From Cupriavidus pauculus (GTDB lineage Bacteria > Pseudomonadota > Gammaproteobacteria > Burkholderiales > Burkholderiaceae): a stretch of DNA of 64,000 nt. The stretch lies in the NCBI RefSeq assembly GCF_002858765.1, contig NZ_PJRP01000008.1, positions 186,001-250,000 on the forward strand, read 5' to 3'. The notes beneath the pieces are model-generated. The model saw only the letters and a list, made by a program, of their open reading frames with translations. It was not told the origin of the DNA and searched no databases. Of the stretch, positions 7,565 to 16,035 are shown piece after piece (position 1 is the stretch's first letter; each line of letters starts with the position of its first letter). Made by a program: the position numbers and the translations under genes.

Positions 7565-10500
7565 GAAGCGCCTCGCCAAGTGAAGCGGTCAGGGCCGCAG
7601 CGTCGGTTCGTGCCAGCGCCAGCATCTGGCTAGCCCACGCGGCAACGGCATCACCGCCCTGCGCCAGTTCCGACAAATGCGCCTCGGCGGCACGAAGCCG
7701 GCCGGTTGCGCCCATCGCCAGCAGTTCGCGCAAGGTCTCGTCATCCGGCTGGGCCGGCTGTTGCGGCGGCGGTTGCGCCGGTAGCGGCGTCGGCGCCAGA
7801 GCCAGCGCGCGGTGGACCATATCAATCAGCTCCGCCTCGCGCACGGGCTTGCTGACAAAGCCGAGGTAGCCATGCAGCTGGCGGGCCTCCTCGGTGTTTT
7901 CATGGGCATTGGCGGACACGATGACCACCTGCGGCGCAGGCTGCTCCGCGCGAATCTCGCGACACAGATCCCAGCCCGAGGCATCGGGCAGGTTCAGATC
8001 GAGCAGCACCAGCTGCGGCCGCCAGTCACGCAGCACAGGCAGCACCTGCGCGCCCTCGCCCACCTCCTGCACCGCCAGGTCGAGCGGCGCCAGAAAGCCC
8101 CGCAGCACGGCGCGATGCGCAGCCCTGTCATCGACGATCAGCACGCGCGCACCCGACGGCAACGGCTTCGCCGGCATCGCCTTGCGTGGCTTGGGTACCG
8201 CCGAGACCACCGGCAGATAGAGCCGCACCAGAAACTCGCTGCCTTCGCCGGGCGCGCTGCGCACGACGATGTCCCCGCCCATCAGGTCTGCCAGCAGCCG
8301 CACGATGGCAAGCCCCAGCCCGATCCCTTCGCGGTCGTCGTGCGGCGTGACGCGCTCGAATGGGTCGAAGATGCGCGCCTGGTCTTCGGCGGGAATGCCG
8401 GGGCCGGTGTCGCTTACGCTGATGGTGGCCAGTTCGCGCTGATGGCGCACGGTCAGCGTGACCGATCCGTGATCGGTGAACTTGATCGCGTTGCTGACCA
8501 GGTTGATGACAATCTGCCGGAGCCGCTTGGAGTCTCCATGCACATGCAGCGGCAGCCGGCCCGCTACGCGATAGTGGAATGCCAGCCCGCGCGCGGCGGC
8601 CAGGGGACGGAACATGCGGACCAGGTCGTCGAACAGGGATTCCAGCGACACGGCCTCCTGCTCCAGCCGCAGCTTGCCGGCCTCGATGCGCGACAACTCC
8701 AGCAGGCCGTCCACCAGGCTAGAGAGGTGTTCGCCGGCGCGCCCGATCGTGCGCACGTCCTCGCGGCACGGGATGGGCAGCGTGGGTACGCGCAGCAGCA
8801 ATTGCGAGTATCCAAGGATCGAATTCAGCCCGGCACGCATTTCATGGCTCATGCCGGTGATGAAGCGGCTCTTGGCCACGTTGGCCTTCTCGGCCACATC
8901 CTTGGCGTGCTGCAGCAGCGCATCGGTCTGCCGGTGCGCGTCGATTTCCTTCTGCAGCAGCACGTTCTGGCGCTCCGATTCTTCCTGCGCCACCGTACGG
9001 CTTTCATTGACCAGCACCAGCCACCACGCCGCCACGGCCGAGAACAGCGTCAGCCCCGCGCCGATCTTCAGGAACAACGCGCCACCGGTCGGCCCGGCCG
9101 ATGCCAGCACACTCGACAGTTGCTCTTGCGTATAGAGCAGCCAGAGCAGCGTGCCAAACGCGAACACCATGCCGGCAAGCATCAGCACGAACTGCCCGAT
9201 GCGGCGCGCGGCCACCGGCGGCGTGCCGGCCGGCAGCACGCGGGTGAGCGCGGTGGCAATCTGCTCCTGCGCGCTGGCGCCCGGCTTGCAGCGGTCACCG
9301 CAACGTGCGTCGAGCGTGCAGCAGAGCGAACAGATCGGCCCGCGGTACGCGGGGCAGCCGGCCATGTCCTCGCGCTCGAACGCATTGCGGCAGATCGCGC
9401 AACGGATCACGGCATGGCGGTCGCCAAAGTCCACCGGCGTGCGCGCCATGAAGTAGCGGCTCTGCGTCACCAGCGCGATCACCGGCGGCAATACCGTCGC
9501 CAGCGCCAGCGCTACACCGATCGACGCAGGCCGCAGGACGTCGCCGAACACGCCCAGGTGCATCAGCAGCGACAGCCCCGACGCCAGGGCCATGCTGCCG
9601 AAGCCGGCTGGATTGATGTCGAACAGGTAGGCACGCCGGAACTCGACATGGTGTGGCGACAGCCCCAGTGGCTTGCTGATGACCAGGTCACCGAATATCG
9701 CGCCCACCCACGCCACGGCCAGATGCGCATAGAGGGCCAGCACCTGCTCCATCGCCTCGAACACGCCCATGGCCATCAGCATGACCGCAATCAACACATT
9801 GAACGCCAGCCAGACCACGCGCCCGGGATGGCTGTGCGTCAGCCGCGCAAACACGTTGGACCAGGCAAGCGAACCGGCGTAGGCATTGGTGATGTTGATC
9901 TTGGTCTGCGATACCAGTACCAGCAGTCCGGTCAGCACTACCGGCGCCCATGCCGGCCACCCATCGCCCAGCCCGCGTGCGAAGCCCGCCAGGTACATCT
10001 GCGTGGGCTCCAGCGCATGGGCAATCGGCAACTCCGCCCGCAGCACGATGAACGCCAGAAAGGCACCGCCCGCCATCTTGGCGGCGCCCAGCACGATCCA
10101 GCCGGGCCCGGCGGCTATCAGCGCCGTCCACCAGCGAAAGCGATTCTTGCGCGTCAGTGGCGGCATGAAGCGCAGGAAGTCCACCTGCTCGGCAATCTGC
10201 CCGATCAGCGCCGCGGCCACCGTGGCTGCCGCGCCGAACGCGTGCCAGGAGAAGCCGTCGCCATCGGCCAGGCGGCCGTTCAGCGACAGAAACGCGGTGT
10301 AGTGCTGGGGCTCGCGCCAGAGGATCAGTGCGTAGGGCAGCACCAGCAACACCAGCCAGAGCGGCTGCGTCCATAGCTGGATACGCGACAGCAGCGTGAC
10401 GCCATGCGTGACCAGCGGGATCACGATGACCGACGACAACAGGTAGCCGATCCATCGCGGCATGCCGAACAGCAACTCGAACGCCTGCGCCATGATGGCC

Positions 10501-10913
10501 GCCTCGAGCGCAAAGAAGATGAACGTGAAGCTGGCGTAGATCAGCGACGTGATGGTCGACCCCAGGTAGCCGAACCCGGCGCCGCGTGCGAGCAGGTCCA
10601 TGTCCAGGCCGTCGCGCGCCGCGTGGTAGGAGATCGGCAGGCCGGTCAGGAAGATGACCAGGCTGACCACGCCGATGGCCCACATCGCGTTGGTAAAGCC
10701 GTAACTCAGCGTGATGGCCGCACCAATCGCTTCCAGCGCCAGGAAGGCCACTGCACCAAAAGCGGTATTGGCCACCCGGAAGGCGCTCCATTTGCGGAAC
10801 GACCTTGGTGCATAGCGCAGGGCGTAATCCTCCAGCGTCTCGTCGGCAACCCAGCGGTTGTAATCGCGCCGGATCTTGCTGATGCGCTGCACGGGCTGGG
10901 TGGCACTCGACAT
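7548..10913 (-). CDS. NCS1 permease-histidine kinase-receiver fusion sensor
   Basis: A 1,121-residue hybrid. Residues about 1-500 form a multi-span NCS1 (cytosine/purine/allantoin-type) permease domain. A Cys-rich zinc-ribbon-like segment follows (about 500-550, CAIC, CSLCC, CGDRC), then two more membrane spans (about 575-665). The histidine kinase has His690 in MSHEMRAGLNS, an N box INLVSNAIKF and G boxes DTGPGIP and GIGLGLAI. The receiver has Asp972 in LLDLNLPD. The H box has AGLN in place of the usual TPLN. The last 45 residues are helical but lack an HPt motif. CbrA pairs an SSS-type transporter with a kinase in the same way. Sensing of urea, formamide or a related amide is inferred from the adjacent transporter and formamidase genes. 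The start has a weak ribosome site. Confidence 0.9.
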   Translation of the reverse strand: MSSATQPVQRISKIRRDYNRWVADETLEDYALRYAPRSFRKWSAFRVANTAFGAVAFLALEAIGAAITLSYGFTNAMWAIGVVSLVIFLTGLPISYHAARDGLDMDLLARGAGFGYLGSTITSLIYASFTFIFFALEAAIMAQAFELLFGMPRWIGYLLSSVIVIPLVTHGVTLLSRIQLWTQPLWLVLLVLPYALILWREPQHYTAFLSLNGRLADGDGFSWHAFGAAATVAAALIGQIAEQVDFLRFMPPLTRKNRFRWWTALIAAGPGWIVLGAAKMAGGAFLAFIVLRAELPIAHALEPTQMYLAGFARGLGDGWPAWAPVVLTGLLVLVSQTKINITNAYAGSLAWSNVFARLTHSHPGRVVWLAFNVLIAVMLMAMGVFEAMEQVLALYAHLAVAWVGAIFGDLVISKPLGLSPHHVEFRRAYLFDINPAGFGSMALASGLSLLMHLGVFGDVLRPASIGVALALATVLPPVIALVTQSRYFMARTPVDFGDRHAVIRCAICRNAFEREDMAGCPAYRGPICSLCCTLDARCGDRCKPGASAQEQIATALTRVLPAGTPPVAARRIGQFVLMLAGMVFAFGTLLWLLYTQEQLSSVLASAGPTGGALFLKIGAGLTLFSAVAAWWLVLVNESRTVAQEESERQNVLLQKEIDAHRQTDALLQHAKDVAEKANVAKSRFITGMSHEMRAGLNSILGYSQLLLRVPTLPIPCREDVRTIGRAGEHLSSLVDGLLELSRIEAGKLRLEQEAVSLESLFDDLVRMFRPLAAARGLAFHYRVAGRLPLHVHGDSKRLRQIVINLVSNAIKFTDHGSVTLTVRHQRELATISVSDTGPGIPAEDQARIFDPFERVTPHDDREGIGLGLAIVRLLADLMGGDIVVRSAPGEGSEFLVRLYLPVVSAVPKPRKAMPAKPLPSGARVLIVDDRAAHRAVLRGFLAPLDLAVQEVGEGAQVLPVLRDWRPQLVLLDLNLPDASGWDLCREIRAEQPAPQVVIVSANAHENTEEARQLHGYLGFVSKPVREAELIDMVHRALALAPTPLPAQPPPQQPAQPDDETLRELLAMGATGRLRAAEAHLSELAQGGDAVAAWASQMLALARTDAAALTASLGEALHATRS

Positions 10914-10950
10914 ATCGTGGATGCGGGCAGGGTCGAACCGCCTTGCGAAT

Positions 10951-10965
10951 GCAAGAGGCGTGCCG
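10951..10965 (-). promoter_or_regulatory. Sigma54-type promoter facing the sensor gene
   Basis: The leftward strand reads CGGCACG-CCTC-TTGCA, matching the sigma54 consensus TGGCACG-N4-TTGCW except at the first base. GG (-24) and GC (-12) are correctly spaced. Predicted transcription would start near 10940, about 27 bases before the sensor ATG. TTGC is also part of a CTTGC-GAAT-GCAAG dyad. Sigma54 control would fit nitrogen regulation by NtrC; no enhancer site was confirmed. Confidence 0.6.
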
Positions 10966-11091
10966 TGCCTGCCGACGACGCGCGGCACCCCCCGCCGTAC
11001 GTTGAATGACGTATTCCGCCCTGCGCATGCCCCCCGCATGATCCGCCCAACGCAGCATCCACCCCCAACTTGCCTTCCAGGAGCGTTGAAC

Positions 11092-12387
11092 ATGCGTGAC
11101 AAGAACCAAAACGGGTCGTCTCCGGCAGCCTCGGCCGAAGATCGTGCGGTATCGCTGAACCGGCGCCGGCTGATGCAGGGCCTGGCCGCCCTGCCCGCAC
11201 TGCCGCTGGCCGGCATGGCGGCCCAGGCCCACGGCGCCAACCTGCCCACGTCGGCCGTCAACACGACAAAGCTGGCGGTGACCGATACCGAAGTCACCGT
11301 CGGCCAGCTCCATTCGGCCACGGGCACCATGGCGATCTCGGAAACCGGTTCCATCCAGGCCGAGCAGCTGGCCATCGACCAGATCAACGCGGCCGGCGGC
11401 ATCCTGGGTCGCAAGATCAAGGTCATCAAGGAAGACGGCGCATCCGACTGGCCCACGTTCGCCGAGAAATCGAAGAAGCTGCTCGTCAACGACCGCGTGG
11501 CGGCCGTGTTCGGCTGCTGGACGTCGGCCTCGCGCAAGGCCGTGCTGCCGGTCTTTGAAAAGGAAAACGGCCTGCTGTACTACCCCACCTTCTATGAAGG
11601 GCTGGAACAGTCGAAGAACGTGATCTACACCGGCCAGGAGGCCACGCAGCAGATCATCTGGGGCCTGGACTGGGCCGCCAAGCAGAAGAACGCGAAGAGC
11701 TTCTTCCTGATCGGATCGGACTACATCTGGCCGCGCACGTCGAACAAGATCGCTCGCAAGCACATCGAGAACTTCCAGAAGGCCAAGGTGGTGGGCGAAG
11801 AGTACTACCCGCTGGGCCACACCAACTTCAACTCGCTGATCAACAAGATCAAGGTGGCCAAGCCCGACTGCATCTACGCGATCGTGGTGGGCGGCTCGAA
11901 CGTGGCTTTCTACAAGCAGCTCAAGGCAGCGGGCATCACGGCGGACAAGCAGTTCCTGCTGACGATCTCGGTGACCGAGGACGAAGTGCTGGGCATCGGC
12001 GGCGAGAACATCGCCGGCTTCTATGCCGCCATGAAGTACTTCCAGTCGCTGGACAACCCCAACAACAAGCAGTTCGTGGACGCCTTCAAGGCGAAGTTTG
12101 GCGCGAAGTCCGTGATTGGCGATGTCACGCAGGCAGCCTACCTGGGCCCCTGGCTGTGGAAGGCCGCCGTGGAGAAGGCCGGCAGCTTCGACATCGACAA
12201 GGTGGTGGCGGCCTCACCGGGCATCGAGCTGAAGACCGCCCCCGAAGGGTATGTGAAGGTCGACGCGAACCACCATCTCTGGAGCAAGACCCGCGTCGGA
12301 CTGGCGCAGCTGGACGGCCAGTTCAAGGTGGTGGCCGAGTCGCCGCAGCTGATCCCGCCGAACCCGTTCCCCAAGGGTTACCAGTAA
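11092..12387 (+). CDS. urtA: Urea/short-chain amide ABC transporter, substrate-binding protein
   Basis: A 431-residue periplasmic binding protein of the UrtA/FmdD type. An N-terminal export signal with twin arginines (NRRRLMQGLAALPALPLAGM, about 24-43) suggests Tat export. The mature part follows the urea-binding family closely (VGQLHSATGTMAISETGS, GCWTSASRKAVLPVFE, YPTFYEGLEQSKNVIYTG). The ATG has CAGGAG about 8 bases upstream. It opens a rightward operon of binding protein, two permeases, two ATPases, formamidase and FmdB. Because formamidase, not urease, is in the operon, short-chain amides such as formamide are the likelier cargo (as for FmdDEF of Methylophilus). The symbol marks the family rather than proven urea uptake. 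Confidence 0.88.
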   Translation: MRDKNQNGSSPAASAEDRAVSLNRRRLMQGLAALPALPLAGMAAQAHGANLPTSAVNTTKLAVTDTEVTVGQLHSATGTMAISETGSIQAEQLAIDQINAAGGILGRKIKVIKEDGASDWPTFAEKSKKLLVNDRVAAVFGCWTSASRKAVLPVFEKENGLLYYPTFYEGLEQSKNVIYTGQEATQQIIWGLDWAAKQKNAKSFFLIGSDYIWPRTSNKIARKHIENFQKAKVVGEEYYPLGHTNFNSLINKIKVAKPDCIYAIVVGGSNVAFYKQLKAAGITADKQFLLTISVTEDEVLGIGGENIAGFYAAMKYFQSLDNPNNKQFVDAFKAKFGAKSVIGDVTQAAYLGPWLWKAAVEKAGSFDIDKVVAASPGIELKTAPEGYVKVDANHHLWSKTRVGLAQLDGQFKVVAESPQLIPPNPFPKGYQ

Positions 12388-12410
12388 ACATCAACGCGGG
12401 AGCAACGGTC

Positions 12411-13325
12411 ATGAATCTCTCCGACATGCTGAACATTGGCCTGATGCAGGGCTTTGCCGGCCTGAGCCTGTTCTCGGTGCTGCTGCTGATGGCGCTGGGC
12501 CTGGCCATCATCTTCGGGCAGATGGGTGTCATCAACATGGCCCATGGCGAGTTCATGACCATCGGCGCCTATACGATCTTCCTGGCATCCACCACCGTCG
12601 AGCGGCTGGCGCCGGCGTGGATGGCCTGGTACTTCCCGCTGGCCATCTGCGCCGCCTTCGGCATCGCGTTCGTCGCGGGCTGGCTGGCCGAATGGGCGCT
12701 GATCCGGCACCTGTACAAGCGCCCGCTCGATACCCTGCTGGCCACCTGGGGGCTCTCGCTGGGCATGCAGCAGATGTTCCGCTCGACCTTCGGGCCCAAG
12801 GAAGTGAGCCCGACGCTGCCCGACTGGCTGATGGGGTCGTGGGCCCCTGCGCCGGGGCTCGACATCCCGATCAACGGGCTGTTCGTGATGGCGCTGACGC
12901 TTGGCGTGACCGGACTGGTGTGGCTGGCGCTGTATCGGTCCCGCTGGGGTCTGCGCGTGCGGGCCACCACGGCCAACCGGGCCATGGCCAATGCTGCCGG
13001 CATCAATACGAAACGCACCGACCGCCTGACGTTCGCCATCGGTTGCGGTATTGCCGGCGTGGCAGGCGCGGCCTTCACGACGATTGGCTCGACCGGACCC
13101 ACCAGCGGTGCGCTGTATATCGTCGATTCGTTCCTGGTGGTGACGTTCGGCGGCGCTGCCAGCCTGGCCGGCACGGTGGCATCGGCTTTCGGTATCGCCC
13201 AGACCCAATCGATCACCGAGTTCTTCATGACGGGGTCGATGGCGCGCGTGGTGACGCTGCTGCTGATCGTGTCGATCCTGATGATTCGCCCGCAGGGCCT
13301 GTTCGCCCCGGCAGTACGGCGTTGA
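12411..13325 (+). CDS. urtB: Urea/amide ABC transporter permease 1
   Basis: A 304-residue LivH-type inner-membrane permease with about eight hydrophobic spans. The sequence MGVINMAHGEFMTIGAYT and the late GGAASLAGTVASAFG stretch are typical of the branched-chain amino acid/urea permease family. It lies 23 bases after the binding-protein gene, with GGGAGC before the ATG. It lacks the long N-terminal extension of many cyanobacterial UrtB proteins. It forms the channel with the next gene product. Confidence 0.88.
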   Translation: MNLSDMLNIGLMQGFAGLSLFSVLLLMALGLAIIFGQMGVINMAHGEFMTIGAYTIFLASTTVERLAPAWMAWYFPLAICAAFGIAFVAGWLAEWALIRHLYKRPLDTLLATWGLSLGMQQMFRSTFGPKEVSPTLPDWLMGSWAPAPGLDIPINGLFVMALTLGVTGLVWLALYRSRWGLRVRATTANRAMANAAGINTKRTDRLTFAIGCGIAGVAGAAFTTIGSTGPTSGALYIVDSFLVVTFGGAASLAGTVASAFGIAQTQSITEFFMTGSMARVVTLLLIVSILMIRPQGLFAPAVRR

Positions 13326-13353
13326 CCCCGAACCAATCTGCTCACGGAGTTCG

Positions 13354-14496
13354 ATGATGTCTCCCACCCAATCGCTGTCGCTACGGCAACGGCTTCGCGC
13401 CTTCAGCGGCGAATGGCTCGGCTACGCCCTGCTGGCGCTGGTCCTGGTCGTGGTCATGCCGCTGGCGCTCGACGTCTTCCGCCTGAACCTGGTCGGCAAG
13501 TACCTGAGCTATGCGTTCATTGCAGTGGGCCTGGTCATGCTGTGGGGCTATGGCGGCGTGCTGAGCCTGGGCCAGGGCGTGTTCTTCGGGCTGGGCGGCT
13601 ATGCCATGGCCATGTTCCTGAAGCTGGAGGCATCGGATGCCAAAAGCACGGCCATCCAGTCCACCCCCGGCATTCCCGACTTCATGGACTGGAACCAGCT
13701 CACGGCACTGCCCTGGTGGTGGGAGCCGTTCCGGCATCTGCCGTTCGCGTTGCTGGGCGTCATCGTGGTGCCCGTGCTGCTCGCCTTCGTGGTCAGCTTC
13801 GCCATGTTCCGGCGCCGTGTCGGCGGCGTCTACTTCGCCATCATCACGCAGGCCGTGGCACTGATCCTGTCGGTGCTGATCATCGGCCAGCAGGGCTATA
13901 CGGGGGGCGTCAACGGCATCACGGACCTCAAGACCATGCTTGGCTGGGACATCCGTACCGACAGCGCAAAGATCATCCTCTACTTCGCCAACGTTGCCCT
14001 GCTCTTCGCCATGATGCTGCTGTGCCGCTGGATCCAGCGCACCAAGCTCGGCGTGCTGCTGTTGGCGATGCGCGACAAGGAAGACCGCGTACGGTTTTCG
14101 GGCTACGACGTCGCGATGTTCAAGGTCTTCGTGTTCTGCCTGGCCGCCGCGCTGTCGGCCATCGGCGGCGCCATGTTCACGCTGCAGGTGGGCTTCATGT
14201 CACCGTCGTTCGTCGGCATCGTGCCTTCGATCGAAATGGTGATCTTCGCGGCAGTGGGCGGGCGCATGAGCCTGGTGGGCGCGGTGTGGGGCACGTTGCT
14301 GGTCAACGCCGGCAAGACCTATTTCTCGGAGAGCTTTCCGGACCTGTGGCTGTTCCTGATGGCGGGGCTGTTCATCGGCGTGGTGGTGGCCTTCCCCGAT
14401 GGCCTGGCCGGGCTTTACCGCAAGTATGTGACCGGCCGGCGCCGCGCCGGCGAGCCGACCGAGCCTGCCGAAGGCATGCCGGCCACCACAGCCTGA
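13354..14496 (+). CDS. urtC: Urea/amide ABC transporter permease 2
   Basis: A 380-residue LivM-type permease. Several membrane spans carry the family stretches YGGVLSLGQGVFFGLGGYAM (about 62-81) and SGYDVAMFKVFVFCLAAALS (about 249-268). It pairs with the preceding LivH-type permease. Tandem ATGs at 13354 and 13357 follow GGAG; either could be used. The C terminus ends in a short Pro/Glu/Thr tail. The ATPase gene follows after 12 bases. Confidence 0.88.
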   Translation: MMSPTQSLSLRQRLRAFSGEWLGYALLALVLVVVMPLALDVFRLNLVGKYLSYAFIAVGLVMLWGYGGVLSLGQGVFFGLGGYAMAMFLKLEASDAKSTAIQSTPGIPDFMDWNQLTALPWWWEPFRHLPFALLGVIVVPVLLAFVVSFAMFRRRVGGVYFAIITQAVALILSVLIIGQQGYTGGVNGITDLKTMLGWDIRTDSAKIILYFANVALLFAMMLLCRWIQRTKLGVLLLAMRDKEDRVRFSGYDVAMFKVFVFCLAAALSAIGGAMFTLQVGFMSPSFVGIVPSIEMVIFAAVGGRMSLVGAVWGTLLVNAGKTYFSESFPDLWLFLMAGLFIGVVVAFPDGLAGLYRKYVTGRRRAGEPTEPAEGMPATTA

Positions 14497-14508
14497 CCGG
14501 GAGCGACC

Positions 14509-15252
14509 ATGAGCAACACCGATTTCATGCTGGCGGTGGAAGACCTGTCCGTGTCGTTCGACGGCTTCAAGGCCATCGACAACCTCACGCTGTATGTCGA
14601 CCGCGACGAACTCCGCGTCATCATCGGCCCGAACGGCGCAGGCAAGACCACGCTGCTGGACCTGGTGTGCGGCAAGACCCGCGCCACCGGCGGCAGCATC
14701 AAGTTCGCGAATCGGGAGATGACGGGGCTGTCGGAATACGCGATCGTGCGCGCCGGCGTCGGACGCAAGTTCCAGACGCCTTCGATCTACGAGAACCTGA
14801 GCGTGTTCCAGAACCTGGCGGTGTCCTTCCCGCGCGGTCGCGGCGTGTTCGGCGCCCTGGCCTTCCGCACGACCGACGAAGTGCGCCAGCGTGTGGCTGA
14901 CGTGGCGGCCGAGATCGGCCTGGGCGACGCGCTGGACCGCGAGGCCGCGCAGCTTTCACACGGGCAGAAGCAATGGCTGGAGATAGGCATGCTGCTGATG
15001 CAGGCGCCTCAGCTGCTGATGCTGGACGAACCGATTGCCGGCATGAGTGTCCGCGAACGCGAACTGACCGCCAACCTGCTCAAGCGCATCAGCAAGGGCC
15101 GCGCCGTGATCGTGATCGAACACGACATGGATTTCGTGCAGCAGATCGCGGACAAGGTCACCGTCATGCACCAGGGCAGGATCCTGGCCGAAGGATCGAT
15201 GGCGCAGGTGCAGAACGACCCGCGCGTCATCGACGTCTATCTGGGCCACTAG
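14509..15252 (+). CDS. urtD: Urea/amide ABC transporter ATPase 1
   Basis: A 247-residue LivG-type ATPase with Walker A GPNGAGKTT (about residue 44), a Q-loop in VGRKFQTPSIYENLSV, the family-variant signature LSHGQKQWLEIGMLLMQAP and Walker B LLMLDEPIAGMS. A switch His follows in VIEHDMDF. The SHGQ signature in place of SGGQ is typical of the UrtD branch. GGGAGC precedes the ATG. It powers uptake together with the next ATPase. Confidence 0.9.
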   Translation: MSNTDFMLAVEDLSVSFDGFKAIDNLTLYVDRDELRVIIGPNGAGKTTLLDLVCGKTRATGGSIKFANREMTGLSEYAIVRAGVGRKFQTPSIYENLSVFQNLAVSFPRGRGVFGALAFRTTDEVRQRVADVAAEIGLGDALDREAAQLSHGQKQWLEIGMLLMQAPQLLMLDEPIAGMSVRERELTANLLKRISKGRAVIVIEHDMDFVQQIADKVTVMHQGRILAEGSMAQVQNDPRVIDVYLGH

Positions 15253-15285
15253 GCCCGCACGCCACCGGACAAGGAGGAATTCCGC

Positions 15286-15975
15286 ATGCTGACCGTCGAT
15301 AAAGTGGTGGTGAACTATGGCCAGAGCGAGGCGCTGCACGGCGTGTCGTTCGCGGCCGCGCAAGGCGAGACCGTTGCCATCATGGGCCGCAACGGCATGG
15401 GCAAGACCACGCTGTTCAAGGCCATGATCGGCATGCTGCCGCTGCGCGCCGGCCAGGTCTGCGTGAACGGCCACGACGTCTCGCGCGACGAGAGCTACCG
15501 GCGCGTGCGCGCCGGCATCGGCTATGTGCCGCAGGGGCGCATGATCTTCTCGCACCTGACCGTCGAGGAGAACATCCTGACCGGCATGGAACAGGGCAAC
15601 ACCCGGCGCATTCCCGACGAGATCTTCGCCATGTTTCCCGTGCTGTTCGACATGCGCCGTCGCAAGGGCGGCAACCTGTCCGGCGGGCAGCAGCAGCAAC
15701 TGGCCATTGCCCGTGCGCTGGTGTCCAACCCGAAGGTGCTGCTGCTGGACGAGCCCACCGAAGGCATCCAGCCGTCGATCATCAAGGACATCGCGCGTGC
15801 GCTCAACGAGATCCGGCGCACCCGCGACATCACCATCGTCTTTTCCGAACAGGTGCTGAGCTTTGCGCTGGATGTGGCAGACCGCCTGTTCGTCATCGAG
15901 GGCGGGCGCTTTGTCCATGAGACCCAGCGGCACGGCACCGATGTGGCGCACATCCGCGAATACCTGTCCGTCTAG
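15286..15975 (+). CDS. urtE: Urea/amide ABC transporter ATPase 2
   Basis: A 229-residue LivF-type ATPase with Walker A GRNGMGKTT (about residue 36), signature LSGGQQQQLAIARAL and Walker B LLLDEPTEGIQPSI. FSEQ takes the place of the usual switch-His segment, as in UrtE proteins. A very strong ribosome site (AAGGAGGAA) precedes the ATG. It completes the five-part transporter; formamidase follows 60 bases later in the same direction. Confidence 0.9.
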   Translation: MLTVDKVVVNYGQSEALHGVSFAAAQGETVAIMGRNGMGKTTLFKAMIGMLPLRAGQVCVNGHDVSRDESYRRVRAGIGYVPQGRMIFSHLTVEENILTGMEQGNTRRIPDEIFAMFPVLFDMRRRKGGNLSGGQQQQLAIARALVSNPKVLLLDEPTEGIQPSIIKDIARALNEIRRTRDITIVFSEQVLSFALDVADRLFVIEGGRFVHETQRHGTDVAHIREYLSV

Positions 15976-16035
15976 TTCCGCATCCCTTTCGTTCGTTCCT
16001 TCACCCATCCCTGCACGCACCCAGGAGGCAAGCGC

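Noticed and set aside
7548..7690. C-terminal tail of the sensor kinase as an HPt domain
   Set aside because: The tail is helical but only about 45 residues and has no HxxKG-type phospho-His motif.
7812..10376. An 854-codon + strand frame opposite the sensor kinase
   Set aside because: Antisense shadow of the kinase gene; no domain, signal or ribosome site, and composition dominated by Arg, Gln and His.
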